Shown one piece after another: positions 16,113 through 25,076 of a DNA stretch of 34,684 nt (positions are counted from its first letter, which is position 1; the number at the start of each line of letters is the position of its first letter). This DNA comes from Bacillus horti. Lineage in GTDB: Bacteria > Bacillota > Bacilli > Caldalkalibacillales > JCM-10596. Below the pieces are notes generated by a model that worked only from the letters and a program-made list of their open reading frames with translations, was not told where the DNA came from and made no database searches. The stretch is from assembly GCF_030813115.1 (NCBI RefSeq), contig NZ_JAUSTY010000030.1, positions 1 to 34,684 of the forward strand, read 5' to 3'. Both the position numbers and the translations under genes were made by a program.

Positions 16113-17129
16113 CTATTGCTTAATTACGATGTCTAAGAATTTGTTTAAGACCTCATCCTTATTTTCAGCAGACCAGCTAAAATCATAATCAACCACTGGA
16201 ATTTCCTCTGTTGCAGCTAAACCTTCAGGAGGATTTACGTCATCACGGATAGAGCGACGATTAAACTCCTTAACAATTAGCTCCTGTACATCTTTACCAG
16301 CTAAGAAATCGATAAACTTCTGTGCGTTTTCCATGTTCTTAGCATCTTTAATAATAGCCATTCCGTCTGGAACTGTAGATGTTCCTTCAGCAGGGTAATG
16401 TACACCTACTGGAGATCCACCAGCGATATAACGATGAGCAGCTTCCTCTAAAGTAACACCGATTGGAAACTCTCCATCAGCAACTCCACGGAATACCATA
16501 CTTGAACCAGAAAGAAGCTTTCCATCAAGGTTAGCTACAAAGTTCTCAACGTACTCCCAGCCTTTATCTACATTGTCCTGTGCGAAAAGCATTGTCACAA
16601 GCTGAGTGTAAGAAGAGCCTGAGCGAGCTGGATCACAGAAGGCAATTAGCCCTTTAAATTTAGGATCTAAAAGCTCTTCCCAGCTAGTTGGAACCTCATC
16701 CTCAGAAATCATGTTTTTGTTGTACATGATAACCATTGGTAAAGCAGAAAATCCTGTCCAGTAATTGTTTGGGCTTTTGTATTCAGCTGGAATGTTAGCA
16801 TCCTCACTAGATACATAAGGCTCAAAAGAAGAGCTAAACGCCTCTAAGGATTCTGCTCCGCCACCCCAAAACACATCACCAAGTGGATTTGATGTTTCAG
16901 CCTGTACACGGTTTAAAAGCTCACCTGTACCACCAGTAACTAGATCTACTTCAATCCCTGTACGATCCTGAAATTCTTTGATGATAGGATTAATAATTTC
17001 AGCCTGATGCGGTGAATAAACAGATAGCTTATTCGATGCTCCAGAATCTGTACCAGTAGATGAACCACAACCTGCTACAAGGACAAGAACAGCCGTCATA
17101 ACAGAAAGCCATACCAATAACTTCTTCAT
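16113..17129 (-). CDS. ABC substrate-binding lipoprotein (AfuA/HptA/FbpA-like)
   Basis: A 338-residue lipoprotein with signal peptide and lipobox LVAGC (Cys21). The mature part starts LSVYSPHQAEIINPIIKEF and has the family motifs DVFWGGGAES, NKNMISEDEVPTSWEELLDP and ISFCDP-like IAFCDPARSGSSYT. The family covers ferric iron (FbpA), 2-aminoethylphosphonate, phosphoglycerate and hexose-phosphate (AfuA, HptA) binders. No Tyr-Tyr pair, the usual ferric ligand of FbpA, occurs anywhere in it. With a cre site upstream and a YesM/YesN-type pair alongside, a phosphorylated sugar or similar carbon source is more likely than iron. The ATG at 17129 is chosen for GGGGGAG upstream; an ATG eight codons earlier has none. 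Confidence 0.85.
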   Translation of the reverse strand: MKKLLVWLSVMTAVLVLVAGCGSSTGTDSGASNKLSVYSPHQAEIINPIIKEFQDRTGIEVDLVTGGTGELLNRVQAETSNPLGDVFWGGGAESLEAFSSSFEPYVSSEDANIPAEYKSPNNYWTGFSALPMVIMYNKNMISEDEVPTSWEELLDPKFKGLIAFCDPARSGSSYTQLVTMLFAQDNVDKGWEYVENFVANLDGKLLSGSSMVFRGVADGEFPIGVTLEEAAHRYIAGGSPVGVHYPAEGTSTVPDGMAIIKDAKNMENAQKFIDFLAGKDVQELIVKEFNRRSIRDDVNPPEGLAATEEIPVVDYDFSWSAENKDEVLNKFLDIVIKQ

Positions 17130-17182
17130 GTTTCTCCCCCTTTTTTGCTTCATTGTACTTACCTCTCTAATGTACGCATTGG

Positions 17183-17196
17183 TGAAAACGATTACA
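17183..17196. promoter_or_regulatory. cre site (CcpA) upstream of the binding lipoprotein gene
   Basis: TGAAAACGATTACA fits the CcpA consensus TGWNANCGNTNWCA at every position. It lies 54 bp before the start codon of the lipoprotein gene and downstream of AT-rich promoter-like sequence, so repression by roadblock in the presence of preferred sugars is expected. Its presence supports a carbon-source role for the transporter. Confidence 0.7.
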
Positions 17197-17288
17197 ATGA
17201 GGGGATTTTGCTATAATGTTTAATATTTTTCCTAGCCTTTCTGTACCTTACAATCACGTCGTTTCTATTTTCTTTCTATTCATATCTA

Positions 17289-18464
17289 TTAATCATTCCC
17301 TTTATCCGAGAATTCTTGACGATAATCACTTGGGGTAAAGCCTGTTGCTTTTTTGAAAATCTGGCTAAAATAGCGCTGATCTGGATAGCCCACTCCTTGA
17401 GCAATTTCATAGGTTTTCAAGCTTGTCCCTTGCAGTAGCTCTTTTGCTTTCCGTACTCTTTTTTCAGTCAGATAATCAACAAAGTTTTTCCCCGTATGCT
17501 GTTTAAATAATCGACTAAAATAGCTGTCACTCATATAGAATCTAGCAGATAGCTCACTTAACGTTAAATGGGACGTATAGTGCTGGTCTACAAACTGGAT
17601 GGCTTCAATTATTTCAGCCTGATGCCCCAGTCCTGAGTAAAACAAAGTCCCCCCTTGATGGGATAAAAGCTGTTGCTCTAAGGCTATTTTCGCCTGAGTA
17701 TAGACGATTGGAAGCTGGCTTAATTCCTCTACGATGGTGCTTACTCCTATGGCAAAGCTAACATCGTTTTGATTACTACCCTCATGATTAAAGAGCTCTT
17801 TATTAATTATCCTTTCAAAAGCCTCTACACTACCTATTTCCTGAAAAGAATGTAGAATAAAATACTTCCTATTCTCTATCTCACCAATATAAAACAGCTG
17901 CTTAGAACAAGTAGAGAAAAAGTTATCCATCAACTCTTGATCAGCAGACTGAAGCAGGCCAACTGAAAATACAAGTAGCTTTCCCTTTCCTGTGAAATAT
18001 TCCTTAATAGGTTCAGGTAAGTCCATACCATTTTGTGTCATGTACTGATAGCAATGCAGACGAACAAGGCTAAGGTCCTTCTGTTTTTCATTTTCAATTT
18101 GAGCTTTCGCTTTTTGAAGAATCGAAATAAGCTCCGCTTCATCTGTTGGCTTTAAAATGAAATCTAAAGCCCCGATTTTCAAAGCTTCCTGTGCATAATT
18201 AAACTCACCATACCCTGTTAAAATAATGCTCTTTAAATCAGGAAGCAGCTTAAGAGCCTTAGTCATGAGCTCTAGTCCAGTAAATCCAGGCATACGAATA
18301 TCTGTAAGTAGGATATCAGGCATTTCCTGCTTGATGAGCTCTAGCCCTGCTATGCCATTTGCTGCCGCACCACGTACCTCCATCCCTAGCTCCTCCCATG
18401 GAACCATCGTCCGAAGCCCTTCCCGAATCATATATTCATCATCTACAATAACGACCTTAAGCAT
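17289..18464 (-). CDS. response regulator, AraC-type (YesN/HptR-like)
   Basis: A 391-residue regulator. The receiver domain (1-120) has the acidic pair Asp9 and Glu10 (VDDE) and the phospho-acceptor Asp55 in ILLTDIRMPG. A middle linker of low conservation leads to a C-terminal AraC double helix-turn-helix (about 285-391; YMSDSYFSRLFKQHTGKNF, then IAQGVGYPDQRYFSQIFKK). Its start overlaps the end of the kinase gene by 8 bp, with GGGGGAG before the ATG, so the two are translationally coupled. It probably activates the adjacent ABC transporter operon, whose first gene starts 160 bp downstream. Confidence 0.9.
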   Translation of the reverse strand: MLKVVIVDDEYMIREGLRTMVPWEELGMEVRGAAANGIAGLELIKQEMPDILLTDIRMPGFTGLELMTKALKLLPDLKSIILTGYGEFNYAQEALKIGALDFILKPTDEAELISILQKAKAQIENEKQKDLSLVRLHCYQYMTQNGMDLPEPIKEYFTGKGKLLVFSVGLLQSADQELMDNFFSTCSKQLFYIGEIENRKYFILHSFQEIGSVEAFERIINKELFNHEGSNQNDVSFAIGVSTIVEELSQLPIVYTQAKIALEQQLLSHQGGTLFYSGLGHQAEIIEAIQFVDQHYTSHLTLSELSARFYMSDSYFSRLFKQHTGKNFVDYLTEKRVRKAKELLQGTSLKTYEIAQGVGYPDQRYFSQIFKKATGFTPSDYRQEFSDKGND

Positions 18465-20244
18465 GAATATCTCCCCCTTCAAGCAAAAATGGCAAGCGAA
18501 GTGTTACCTTTGTTCCTTTGCCTTCTGCACTTCGAACATCTATATCATATTGATCACCGTAATGGATTTGGATGCGACGCTGAACATTTTGCAAGCCAAT
18601 ACCTGTATTATGATAGTCCATCGTATTAAAATCCTTTTGCTGTATCTTGGCTAACGTATCTGAATCAATTCCTACACCATCATCTTCTACACATAAGTAG
18701 AGAAGCTCCCCTTCTCGTTTTCCCGTGACCCACAGATTTCCTCTATCAATCTTCATTTCAAGCCCATGTGTAATGGCATTCTCTACCAAAGGCTGGAGGA
18801 GCAAGGAAGGAATATAGCTTCGAAGAGCTTCCTCATCTAGCTCCATTCTGACGGTAAACTTATCTTGATAGCGAATTTGTTGAATATTTAAGTAGTGCTC
18901 CAAATGCCTAACATCCTCTGAAAGCAGAACAAGATCCTCTCCCTTTCTAACTGAAAATCTCATCATTTCTCCCAAAGAAACAACCATTTTACTAATGTTA
19001 CTTAAGCCCTTCATTTTAGCCATCCAGTTGACCGTTTCCAATGTGTTATATAGAAAATGTGGATTAATCTGTGCTTTCAGCGCTTTAATCTCTGACTCCT
19101 TCAAACGAACCTGTTTTTCATATCCATCCTGAATTAATCTTCTTAATTGCAGCACCATTCGGTTAAAGCTATTCCCTAGTATCCCAATATCATCCTTGTA
19201 ATGACGATTAAAGCTCACAGCTAGATTCCCCTGCTCTACCTTCTTCATTAAAGACATAATTTGATAGAGTGGAGAAGTGACCGTTTTGGATAAAAAGTAA
19301 GCTAGCCACACCGCACACAATAAACCAATGCCAGCTAAGGCTAATGTTAATTGACCAATTGATCTATTTCTTTCTGATATATGAGTAAGCGGGACAAAGC
19401 TTGCTATTTTAAAATGGGTTTCCTCAGCCGTATCATAGACAATAACATGCCTTTCATCCTCCCAATTCGTCTCAAAAAAACCACCATCACCTATTAACAG
19501 CTGATCTAAAAAAGGATATTCTAGCCTTGTGCCAATTCTTGCTTTATTAGGCGAGCTAGAAATAACATAGCCCTGTTGATCCAATAAAAAAAGCTGCTGA
19601 TCCGTTTGATTTCGGTCTGTCCTGTAGATGTCCGCCACAGCAGGCTCTAAAATATCTATAATAAGGTAACCCATAGCCTCATTTGTCTCTATATGCTTTA
19701 ACAATCTGCCAGCACTGAGTACAACCTCCTGATGGTCCACCTTTCTCATGCTGTAGTGTGTATCCCAGACTAAATTACCGTTTGCTTCATTAGCCTTGCG
19801 GAATATTCCCCAGTTTTCCATATATTGATCATAAGCAGTAGGTAGATAGTCTCCAGTAAAAAACCGATCACCATTTAATCCAATCATATAGATACGAACA
19901 TCCCACTTTTTTGAGCCTAGAACCGTCTCAAACAAATGATCCATTCGCTTGTAGTCCTCGTATTTTTCAACATGATTTCGTTCACCAGACTTTGCTAATA
20001 CTTCTTGAACCATCTCATGGCGGTAAATATACATAGAAAGCTGTTCAACATCTCTAGTAAAAAAAGATAAGTTCTTATTGATCTGCACAATCTTCTCTAG
20101 TACACCCTCACTGACCTGCTCCTGCATCATGTTTGATGATTTTTGATACGTAAATAGTCCAAGCATAGATAAGGGGATAACAGCCGTTAAAACAAATAGA
20201 ATAATGAGCTTTGTCCTTAAATTCATATTCAAAAAAAATCTCAT
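18457..20244 (-). CDS. sensor histidine kinase (YesM/HptS-like)
   Basis: A 595-residue membrane kinase: TM1 at about 11-33, a large extracellular dCache-like sensor region (about 35-290), TM2 at about 297-317, HAMP (about 318-370), a His_kinase domain with phospho-acceptor His396 in QINPHFLYNTLE, and a HATPase domain (LLLQPLVENAITHGLE; VEDDGVGID; GIGLQNVQRR). This is the LytS/YesM architecture. The cluster order kinase, AraC regulator, binding lipoprotein, ABC genes resembles the HptSRA glucose-6-phosphate system and sugar-responsive YesMN systems. AGGAA about 9 bases upstream supports the start. Confidence 0.9.
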   Translation of the reverse strand: MRFFLNMNLRTKLIILFVLTAVIPLSMLGLFTYQKSSNMMQEQVSEGVLEKIVQINKNLSFFTRDVEQLSMYIYRHEMVQEVLAKSGERNHVEKYEDYKRMDHLFETVLGSKKWDVRIYMIGLNGDRFFTGDYLPTAYDQYMENWGIFRKANEANGNLVWDTHYSMRKVDHQEVVLSAGRLLKHIETNEAMGYLIIDILEPAVADIYRTDRNQTDQQLFLLDQQGYVISSSPNKARIGTRLEYPFLDQLLIGDGGFFETNWEDERHVIVYDTAEETHFKIASFVPLTHISERNRSIGQLTLALAGIGLLCAVWLAYFLSKTVTSPLYQIMSLMKKVEQGNLAVSFNRHYKDDIGILGNSFNRMVLQLRRLIQDGYEKQVRLKESEIKALKAQINPHFLYNTLETVNWMAKMKGLSNISKMVVSLGEMMRFSVRKGEDLVLLSEDVRHLEHYLNIQQIRYQDKFTVRMELDEEALRSYIPSLLLQPLVENAITHGLEMKIDRGNLWVTGKREGELLYLCVEDDGVGIDSDTLAKIQQKDFNTMDYHNTGIGLQNVQRRIQIHYGDQYDIDVRSAEGKGTKVTLRLPFLLEGGDIHA

Positions 20245-20283
20245 ATTTAATCATTTCCTATTCCTAAAAGATATCGTATGAAC

Positions 20284-20292
20284 ATTGTAGCA
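20284..20292 (-). promoter_or_regulatory. extended -10 promoter of the kinase gene
   Basis: TGCTACAAT on the minus strand, an extended -10 element, lies about 40 bp upstream of the kinase ATG. No good -35 box is seen. Confidence 0.35.
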
Positions 20293-20312
20293 GATAAAAA
20301 CAAAATTCGAGC

Positions 20313-20357
20313 AAAAAAACAGAATAGAAGATCAAGGAAACTAGTATCTTCTATTCT
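20313..20357 (-). terminator. Rho-independent terminator after the decayed region
   Basis: On the minus strand a perfect 12-bp stem, AGAATAGAAGAT / ATCTTCTATTCT, with a 13-base loop is followed after one base by TTTTTTT. It ends transcription coming from the oxidase-like gene at 21067-21483 and the decayed region, just before the kinase promoter. Confidence 0.85.
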
Positions 20358-20365
20358 ATCGACTC

Positions 20366-21060
20366 ATGTGGTCTATTCGTTTAATCTGGCCAAAAGAAAA
20401 TCAGCATCATTTTTTTCGGATTTTATCCAAAGAAAAAAAGACATGTGGCCCGAACATACCGCCGCCATATCCATCCGCCGATTTTTCACTGATCGTCACA
20501 TTCGTAGCGTCGGATTGCTGTTATTATCGTTCAATTGATTCCCTTTCGGATCGTACGTTCCTGCAGCAATCCAAATCGATTAAGATACAAAAAAAAGGAA
20601 CGGATCAGAACCGATGGAGTGTTCTGGCACGTTCCAATGCTTACAAGCGGCCTTTGTCCCACAGTTAAAAATGCGTCTTGACCGGTAACAACGAATGCAA
20701 TTGTCCCTCTTCGTCAGCCCCATTTCCATAAGCCGGAGCACCTTCATGAAAGTCGCGGTTCATGCTCACGCGAATGTAATGAAAAGTTATATCGAGTTGC
20801 ACTACCAAGACGAGAGCAACTTTGAGCATCTTGGATCTATGTGTCAGGATCGCGCCCGACTACCTCATCAAAGTCAATTATCAGCTAACACATCAATTCA
20901 CTCACGAGAAGCTTTCGCCAAATAGTCCGGCTTGTTCCCAAAGCTGACACTGTTATCATGCTTGCTGCCTTTTCAGACAACTGTACCTCTCTTTTCTCAA
21001 ATGTTCACAGCCCTATAATAACATTTTTTTGCAATACTCCCACAATTGACATTGGCTGAG
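20366..21060 (-). pseudogene. decayed coding sequence, unidentified
   Basis: This stretch of about 700 bp has no intact gene, but the minus strand holds several short protein-like fragments in shifting frames: near 20870 IDFDEVVGRDPDT; near 20700-20790 FHYIRVSMNRDFHEGAPAYG running on to ADEEGQLHSLLPVKTHF; near 20540-20570 WIAAGTYDPKGNQLND; and near 20430-20500 ATNVTISEKSADGYGGGMFG then PHVFF. Stops and frame changes separate them. Together they look like the rest of one gene (or two) co-transcribed with the oxidase-like gene upstream and ending at the terminator at 20313-20357. I cannot name the family. The plus-strand ORFs here look like shadows. Confidence 0.45.
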
Positions 21061-21066
21061 TGTACT

Positions 21067-21483
21067 CTATTTTTTCAATTCCGTTTGGTTAAGGTTATGA
21101 TGAATAATTGATCGTTCAGAAAGACGAATATTCTTCAACACATTAAAGGCAAAGACAAACACAGCAAGAACGACTGTAATCCCACCTATCGGAATCAGGA
21201 CAAGAAACTGCGTATAACCGCTGATCGCCATGAATAAGCCGACCATCATCAAGGGCAGACCGATATTGTGTAGCCAAAAGTGGATTTTCCCGGATAAGCT
21301 TTGCCCGGCCCGCGGAAACATTAAGTATAAAATGCCAGCCAGCGTCAAGGATGTCCACCCTAGCAAATTCATGTGGGCGTGTACTCCTGTGTAGCTATAA
21401 TCGGAAGCCATTGACATGTAAAATCCGAGTAGCACTCCCAGTACGAAATAAACAACCGATATTTTGATTAATTTTACTCCCAT
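21067..21483 (-). CDS. short heme-copper-oxidase-like membrane protein
   Basis: A 138-residue protein with four predicted membrane segments and the motif VHAHMNLLGW (about 34-43), with a second His in FWLHNIGLPLM. This resembles a fragment-sized relative of cytochrome oxidase / NO reductase subunit I that is often annotated as 'cytochrome-c oxidase' in Bacilli. It is far too short to be a catalytic subunit I (about 450+ residues), but such stand-alone four-helix proteins occur as a family, so it need not be truncated. AAGGGGA about 9 bases before the ATG supports the start. It is followed by the decayed region. Confidence 0.65.
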   Translation of the reverse strand: MGVKLIKISVVYFVLGVLLGFYMSMASDYSYTGVHAHMNLLGWTSLTLAGILYLMFPRAGQSLSGKIHFWLHNIGLPLMMVGLFMAISGYTQFLVLIPIGGITVVLAVFVFAFNVLKNIRLSERSIIHHNLNQTELKK

Positions 21484-21631
21484 ATTGAATATTCCCCTTT
21501 TATAAATTTTTTATTTTCCTTCAACTATGTGCGACGGTTTAAAGCAATTTCTCTGCCATAGCATTCAACTTCACGGATTCTGGTTCTATTTCCAATGGTA
21601 ATATAGGAATCTTAATCGGCGCCCTTCCCTC

Positions 21632-24600
21632 TTATTCCTCTTCCTGTTGTCCGAGCATTCGTAGCAACATGACTGTCGCTTCCGCACGGGTTGCCGTTTC
21701 ATTCGGTACAAACCGATCCCAACTGCGGCCATCCACAATCCCAAGTGTGTGGATCGCGTCTATTGCCCCTTTTGCCCATTGTGGAATCGTTGCGTCGTCG
21801 GCAAAGCCGGTCGACGCATAAGTGTTAAGGTGCAGCTTGAGCGCCCGCGCGATCATGGTCGCCATCTCAGCACGGGTAATTTGTCCATTTGGACGAAAAC
21901 TACCGTCTTCGTAACCGTTAACAATCCCAGCGTTCACTACCTGAGCAATCGTTGGCTTCGCCCATCCCCCGATCTGCTCATGATCAGCAAACGTCAGCGA
22001 GGACCCTTCTCCATCCATTTTCAAAGCTCCTGCCAGCATAACTGTAAACTCGGTGCGGGTGACAGGATTGTTCGGTTTGAATGAACCGTCCGGATAGCCG
22101 CTGACAATACCTTTCGCTGTAGCACGCTTGATTTCACTTTCCGCCCAGTGTCCCGTGATATCCATAAAATGGATTTCGGATTCAGATAGCTTTGGTGTAT
22201 CGCGGTGTATAGTCAGCGTATACTCCTTCTTGCTTCCGTTCTCCGCCTGTACCGTCAAAATCAATATATTGGCGCCATCCTCCAGTTGTACCTTGGTTCT
22301 GTCCGTGATCACTTCATCCTGCAACATTACCCTCGCCGCAAAGTACGCCGGTTTTGCTGTAATTTCTATCTGTTCGGCTTCCGTTTGTCCTGTATATTCC
22401 GTTGTGTTGGGAGCAAATGCTGGGCTGAGCGTCAGCTTCTTATCATTGCCCCATATTTGAAGGTCCGCCAAATGAGTGTTGTCGGATAAAACAAGCCCCC
22501 CTCTAACGCCACCCGAACCGCCATTTCCTTCTGCTGCTCTTGGGGTCGCTGTCGTTACATTAGAGAAGTCGCTGGCACCATCTGCATAGTTCGCCTTTAC
22601 TGCGAACGCATAGGTCTTCCCGTTCGTCAGTTCTGTGACGGTGTAGCTGTTCCCTGTAATATTAGACTGGACGAGTGTCCAGTTTGCCGGATCAGCAGGA
22701 GCGGACGGGCCTTCCACTTGGTAAACTGCGTAAGTCACAGTACCAGTTTCCGTTGCGTCGCTCCACTTTAACGTAACAGAACGATCACCTGCCGAAGCAG
22801 TCAGGTTTGCTGGGCCTAGTCTCGTTGCGATTGTATAATGTTCCTCCAGCACTTCGCTGTCTCTCATGCCATCCTTCACCGCAATCGCCTTGATCGTCAT
22901 CGCCTCTGTGATTTCAATAGGCGCGGTATATTCCGCACTGCTTCGAGTCGGATCGCTGCCATCTGTCGAGTAGTAGATCGTGGCTCCTGACGTCTCTGTT
23001 GTTAACTCAACTGAAGTGCCAGCCGCATACTCCCCTCCCGCTGGATCGGCAACCGGCGCGACTACTTGCTCTGGCGGCAGGACCGTGTAGTGTTCCTCCA
23101 ACATTTCGCTGTCGGTCATACCATCCTTCACCGCAATCGCCTTGATCGTCACCGCCTCTGTAATCTCAATCGGGGCGGTATATTCCGTACTGCTGCGTGT
23201 CGGCTCTCTGCCGTCGGTCGTGTAGTAGATCGCTGCTCCTGACGTTGCTGTTGCTAACTCAACCGAAGTGCCAGCCGCATACTCCCCTCCCGCTGGATCG
23301 GCAACCGGTGCGACCACTTGCTCAGGCGGTAAGACCGTGTAATGTTCCTCCAGCACTTCGCTGTCGCTCATGCCTTCCTTCACAGCTATCGCCTTGATCG
23401 TCACCGCCGCGGTAATCTCAATCGGGGCGCTATATTGCGTACTACTACGGGTCGGCTGATTGCCATCCGTCGTGTAGTGGATCGTGGCTCCTGACGTCTC
23501 TGTTATTAATTCTACAGACGTCCCCGATACAACTGCTTCTCCCGATGGACTGGCGACCGGTTTGTCTACTTGTAGAAGAATCGTATAATCTTCCTCCAGC
23601 ACTTCACTATCGCTCATGCCATCCTTCACCGCAATCGCCTTAATCGTCATCGCCTCTGTGATTTCGATCGGGTCGGTGTATTCCGCACTGCTTCGAGTCG
23701 GCTCGCTGCCATCCGTCGTGTAGTAGATCGTGGCTCCTGACGTCTCTGTTGTTAATTCAACCGTTGTTCCAGGCGCAACTGCTCCTCCCGATGGACTTGC
23801 AACCAGTGTGGAGACTTGTGGGGGAATCGTGATGTCGTGTTTCATAACCGTGACTTTATTTCCATTCTCCTTATCGAGATAGGCCAAATAGGCGCTTTCG
23901 CCGTCTACTGCGAGTGAAAGATTGTTAGCCTCGCCTTCAGAAAAACCAGCCATTCCCACCGTCTTCCACTCACTTCCATCAAACGTCATGACCGTGGCCC
24001 TGCGTGAGGATCTATCCATGAAACCGAGATAAGGAATACCTTCGTTCAAATCAAAGGCAGTGTACGATCCGTTTGGTGAAAACTCGGCTGCTCCCACAGG
24101 TTCCCAATCGACTCCGCTCCCGCTATATTTCATCACCGTCGCCTTTTGTTGATTAAAAAACGCTACATAGGGGGTTCCGTTATCGAGTTTCATGATCATT
24201 TTTTCCCCTCCTACCACAGGCGGGCTTGCCTGCCCCAACGATTCCCACATACTCCCGTCTAACTTTGCAACCATCGCCCGAAAGATCAGAGGGGGCGAGC
24301 TCATGTAAGCGATGTAGGGAATTCCCCCATTTACATCAATCGATACACTACTTCCTTTAGATAAATCAGATATCGGCAGAGTCATCCATTCATTTCCATT
24401 TAACTTAAATGCTCTGACAGATCCAGCAATATTAGCAAAGGCTACATAAGGGATTCCTTCATATACGCTCAAAGAGGTTGTGGTCGTATTTGTAGTACCT
24501 ACTAAGCCAGCCGAGCTCCCCATCGGCACCCAAACCGCTCCGTTATATTTTTTTACAAATACTTTGTCCGCTCCCAGTTCTTCTTTCCCAGTATATGCTA

Positions 24601-24964
24601 CATAGGGAGAGCCGTCGTAAAGAACGAGTGAAATACCCCGCGCTGCTGTATTTGATATGCCGTCTTTGTTACCCACATATTCCCATGCCGACCCATTATA
24701 TTTCTGGACGACCAATTTTCCATCCTTCGACTCGTCTGCATACGCGACATAGGGTACACCCGCATGCACATCAATGGATACGGTTGTGATCAAGGAGCCT
24801 TCAGCAACGACAGCCCCTTCCGAAAACCCGGCGGTCCCTACTGTTTCCCAATGCACGTCCCTTGCATAAACCACATTCTGATCGGTGAGCAGTATGTTCA
24901 GCCATCCTGAGCAAAGAAGTGTTGCGATAAGTATTACTGCGATTTTCGTATACCAATTCTTCAT
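21632..24964 (-). CDS. SLH-anchored surface protein, beta-propeller plus chitobiase-like repeats (copy A)
   Basis: A 1110-residue secreted protein: signal peptide (about 1-35, cut near VVYA), a seven-blade beta-propeller (about 38-385; blades of about 47 residues ending 'YVAY.D' and 'WE.VG.AGFS.G'), four chitobiase/hexosaminidase C-terminal-like domains of about 85-91 residues (ATIYYTTDGSEPTRSS...), an Fn3 domain, a cadherin-like beta-sandwich (LSDNTHLADLQIWGN) and three C-terminal SLH motifs (HWAESEIKRA, WAKPTIAQVV, WAKGAIDAIH). SLH motifs bind pyruvylated secondary cell-wall polymers. GGAGGA before the ATG at 24964 sets the start. It lies 112 bp after copy B and shares a nearly identical C-terminal half with it. 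Ligand unknown; a carbohydrate or surface-adhesion role is inferred. Confidence 0.85.
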   Translation of the reverse strand: MKNWYTKIAVILIATLLCSGWLNILLTDQNVVYARDVHWETVGTAGFSEGAVVAEGSLITTVSIDVHAGVPYVAYADESKDGKLVVQKYNGSAWEYVGNKDGISNTAARGISLVLYDGSPYVAYTGKEELGADKVFVKKYNGAVWVPMGSSAGLVGTTNTTTTSLSVYEGIPYVAFANIAGSVRAFKLNGNEWMTLPISDLSKGSSVSIDVNGGIPYIAYMSSPPLIFRAMVAKLDGSMWESLGQASPPVVGGEKMIMKLDNGTPYVAFFNQQKATVMKYSGSGVDWEPVGAAEFSPNGSYTAFDLNEGIPYLGFMDRSSRRATVMTFDGSEWKTVGMAGFSEGEANNLSLAVDGESAYLAYLDKENGNKVTVMKHDITIPPQVSTLVASPSGGAVAPGTTVELTTETSGATIYYTTDGSEPTRSSAEYTDPIEITEAMTIKAIAVKDGMSDSEVLEEDYTILLQVDKPVASPSGEAVVSGTSVELITETSGATIHYTTDGNQPTRSSTQYSAPIEITAAVTIKAIAVKEGMSDSEVLEEHYTVLPPEQVVAPVADPAGGEYAAGTSVELATATSGAAIYYTTDGREPTRSSTEYTAPIEITEAVTIKAIAVKDGMTDSEMLEEHYTVLPPEQVVAPVADPAGGEYAAGTSVELTTETSGATIYYSTDGSDPTRSSAEYTAPIEITEAMTIKAIAVKDGMRDSEVLEEHYTIATRLGPANLTASAGDRSVTLKWSDATETGTVTYAVYQVEGPSAPADPANWTLVQSNITGNSYTVTELTNGKTYAFAVKANYADGASDFSNVTTATPRAAEGNGGSGGVRGGLVLSDNTHLADLQIWGNDKKLTLSPAFAPNTTEYTGQTEAEQIEITAKPAYFAARVMLQDEVITDRTKVQLEDGANILILTVQAENGSKKEYTLTIHRDTPKLSESEIHFMDITGHWAESEIKRATAKGIVSGYPDGSFKPNNPVTRTEFTVMLAGALKMDGEGSSLTFADHEQIGGWAKPTIAQVVNAGIVNGYEDGSFRPNGQITRAEMATMIARALKLHLNTYASTGFADDATIPQWAKGAIDAIHTLGIVDGRSWDRFVPNETATRAEATVMLLRMLGQQEEE
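21652..22850. repeat. long near-identical duplication, copy A
   Basis: From 21652 this stretch matches the sequence starting at 25094 (offset 3442) almost base for base, with only scattered differences, through the SLH, cadherin-like and Fn3 coding regions and into the chitobiase-like repeats, where similarity continues less evenly. The shared tract begins within the last codons of both genes. Confidence 0.85.
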
Positions 24965-25076
24965 TTCTGTTCCTCCCTCACCCATAAGTCCCATTGTAAA
25001 GGCTTTAATTTTAACGCAACTCCTTGCAAGCTAGCTCGCATAAATATCCTCGTAAAGAGCACCTGATTCTATTTTT

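Noticed and set aside
13270-17129. Ferric iron uptake system
   Set aside because: Family names suggest it, but the binding protein lacks a Tyr-Tyr pair and the cre site and two-component context favour a carbon substrate. Not excluded, only less likely.
20278-20925. Three overlapping plus-strand ORFs (86, 100 and 76 residues)
   Set aside because: They overlap the terminator and the decayed minus-strand gene, lack ribosome binding sites and have random-looking composition.
22800-23800. Regular repeats every 270 bp or so, considered as a CRISPR or satellite
   Set aside because: They are in-frame protein repeats (chitobiase C-terminal-like domains) within the SLH proteins; spacing is much too long for CRISPR.
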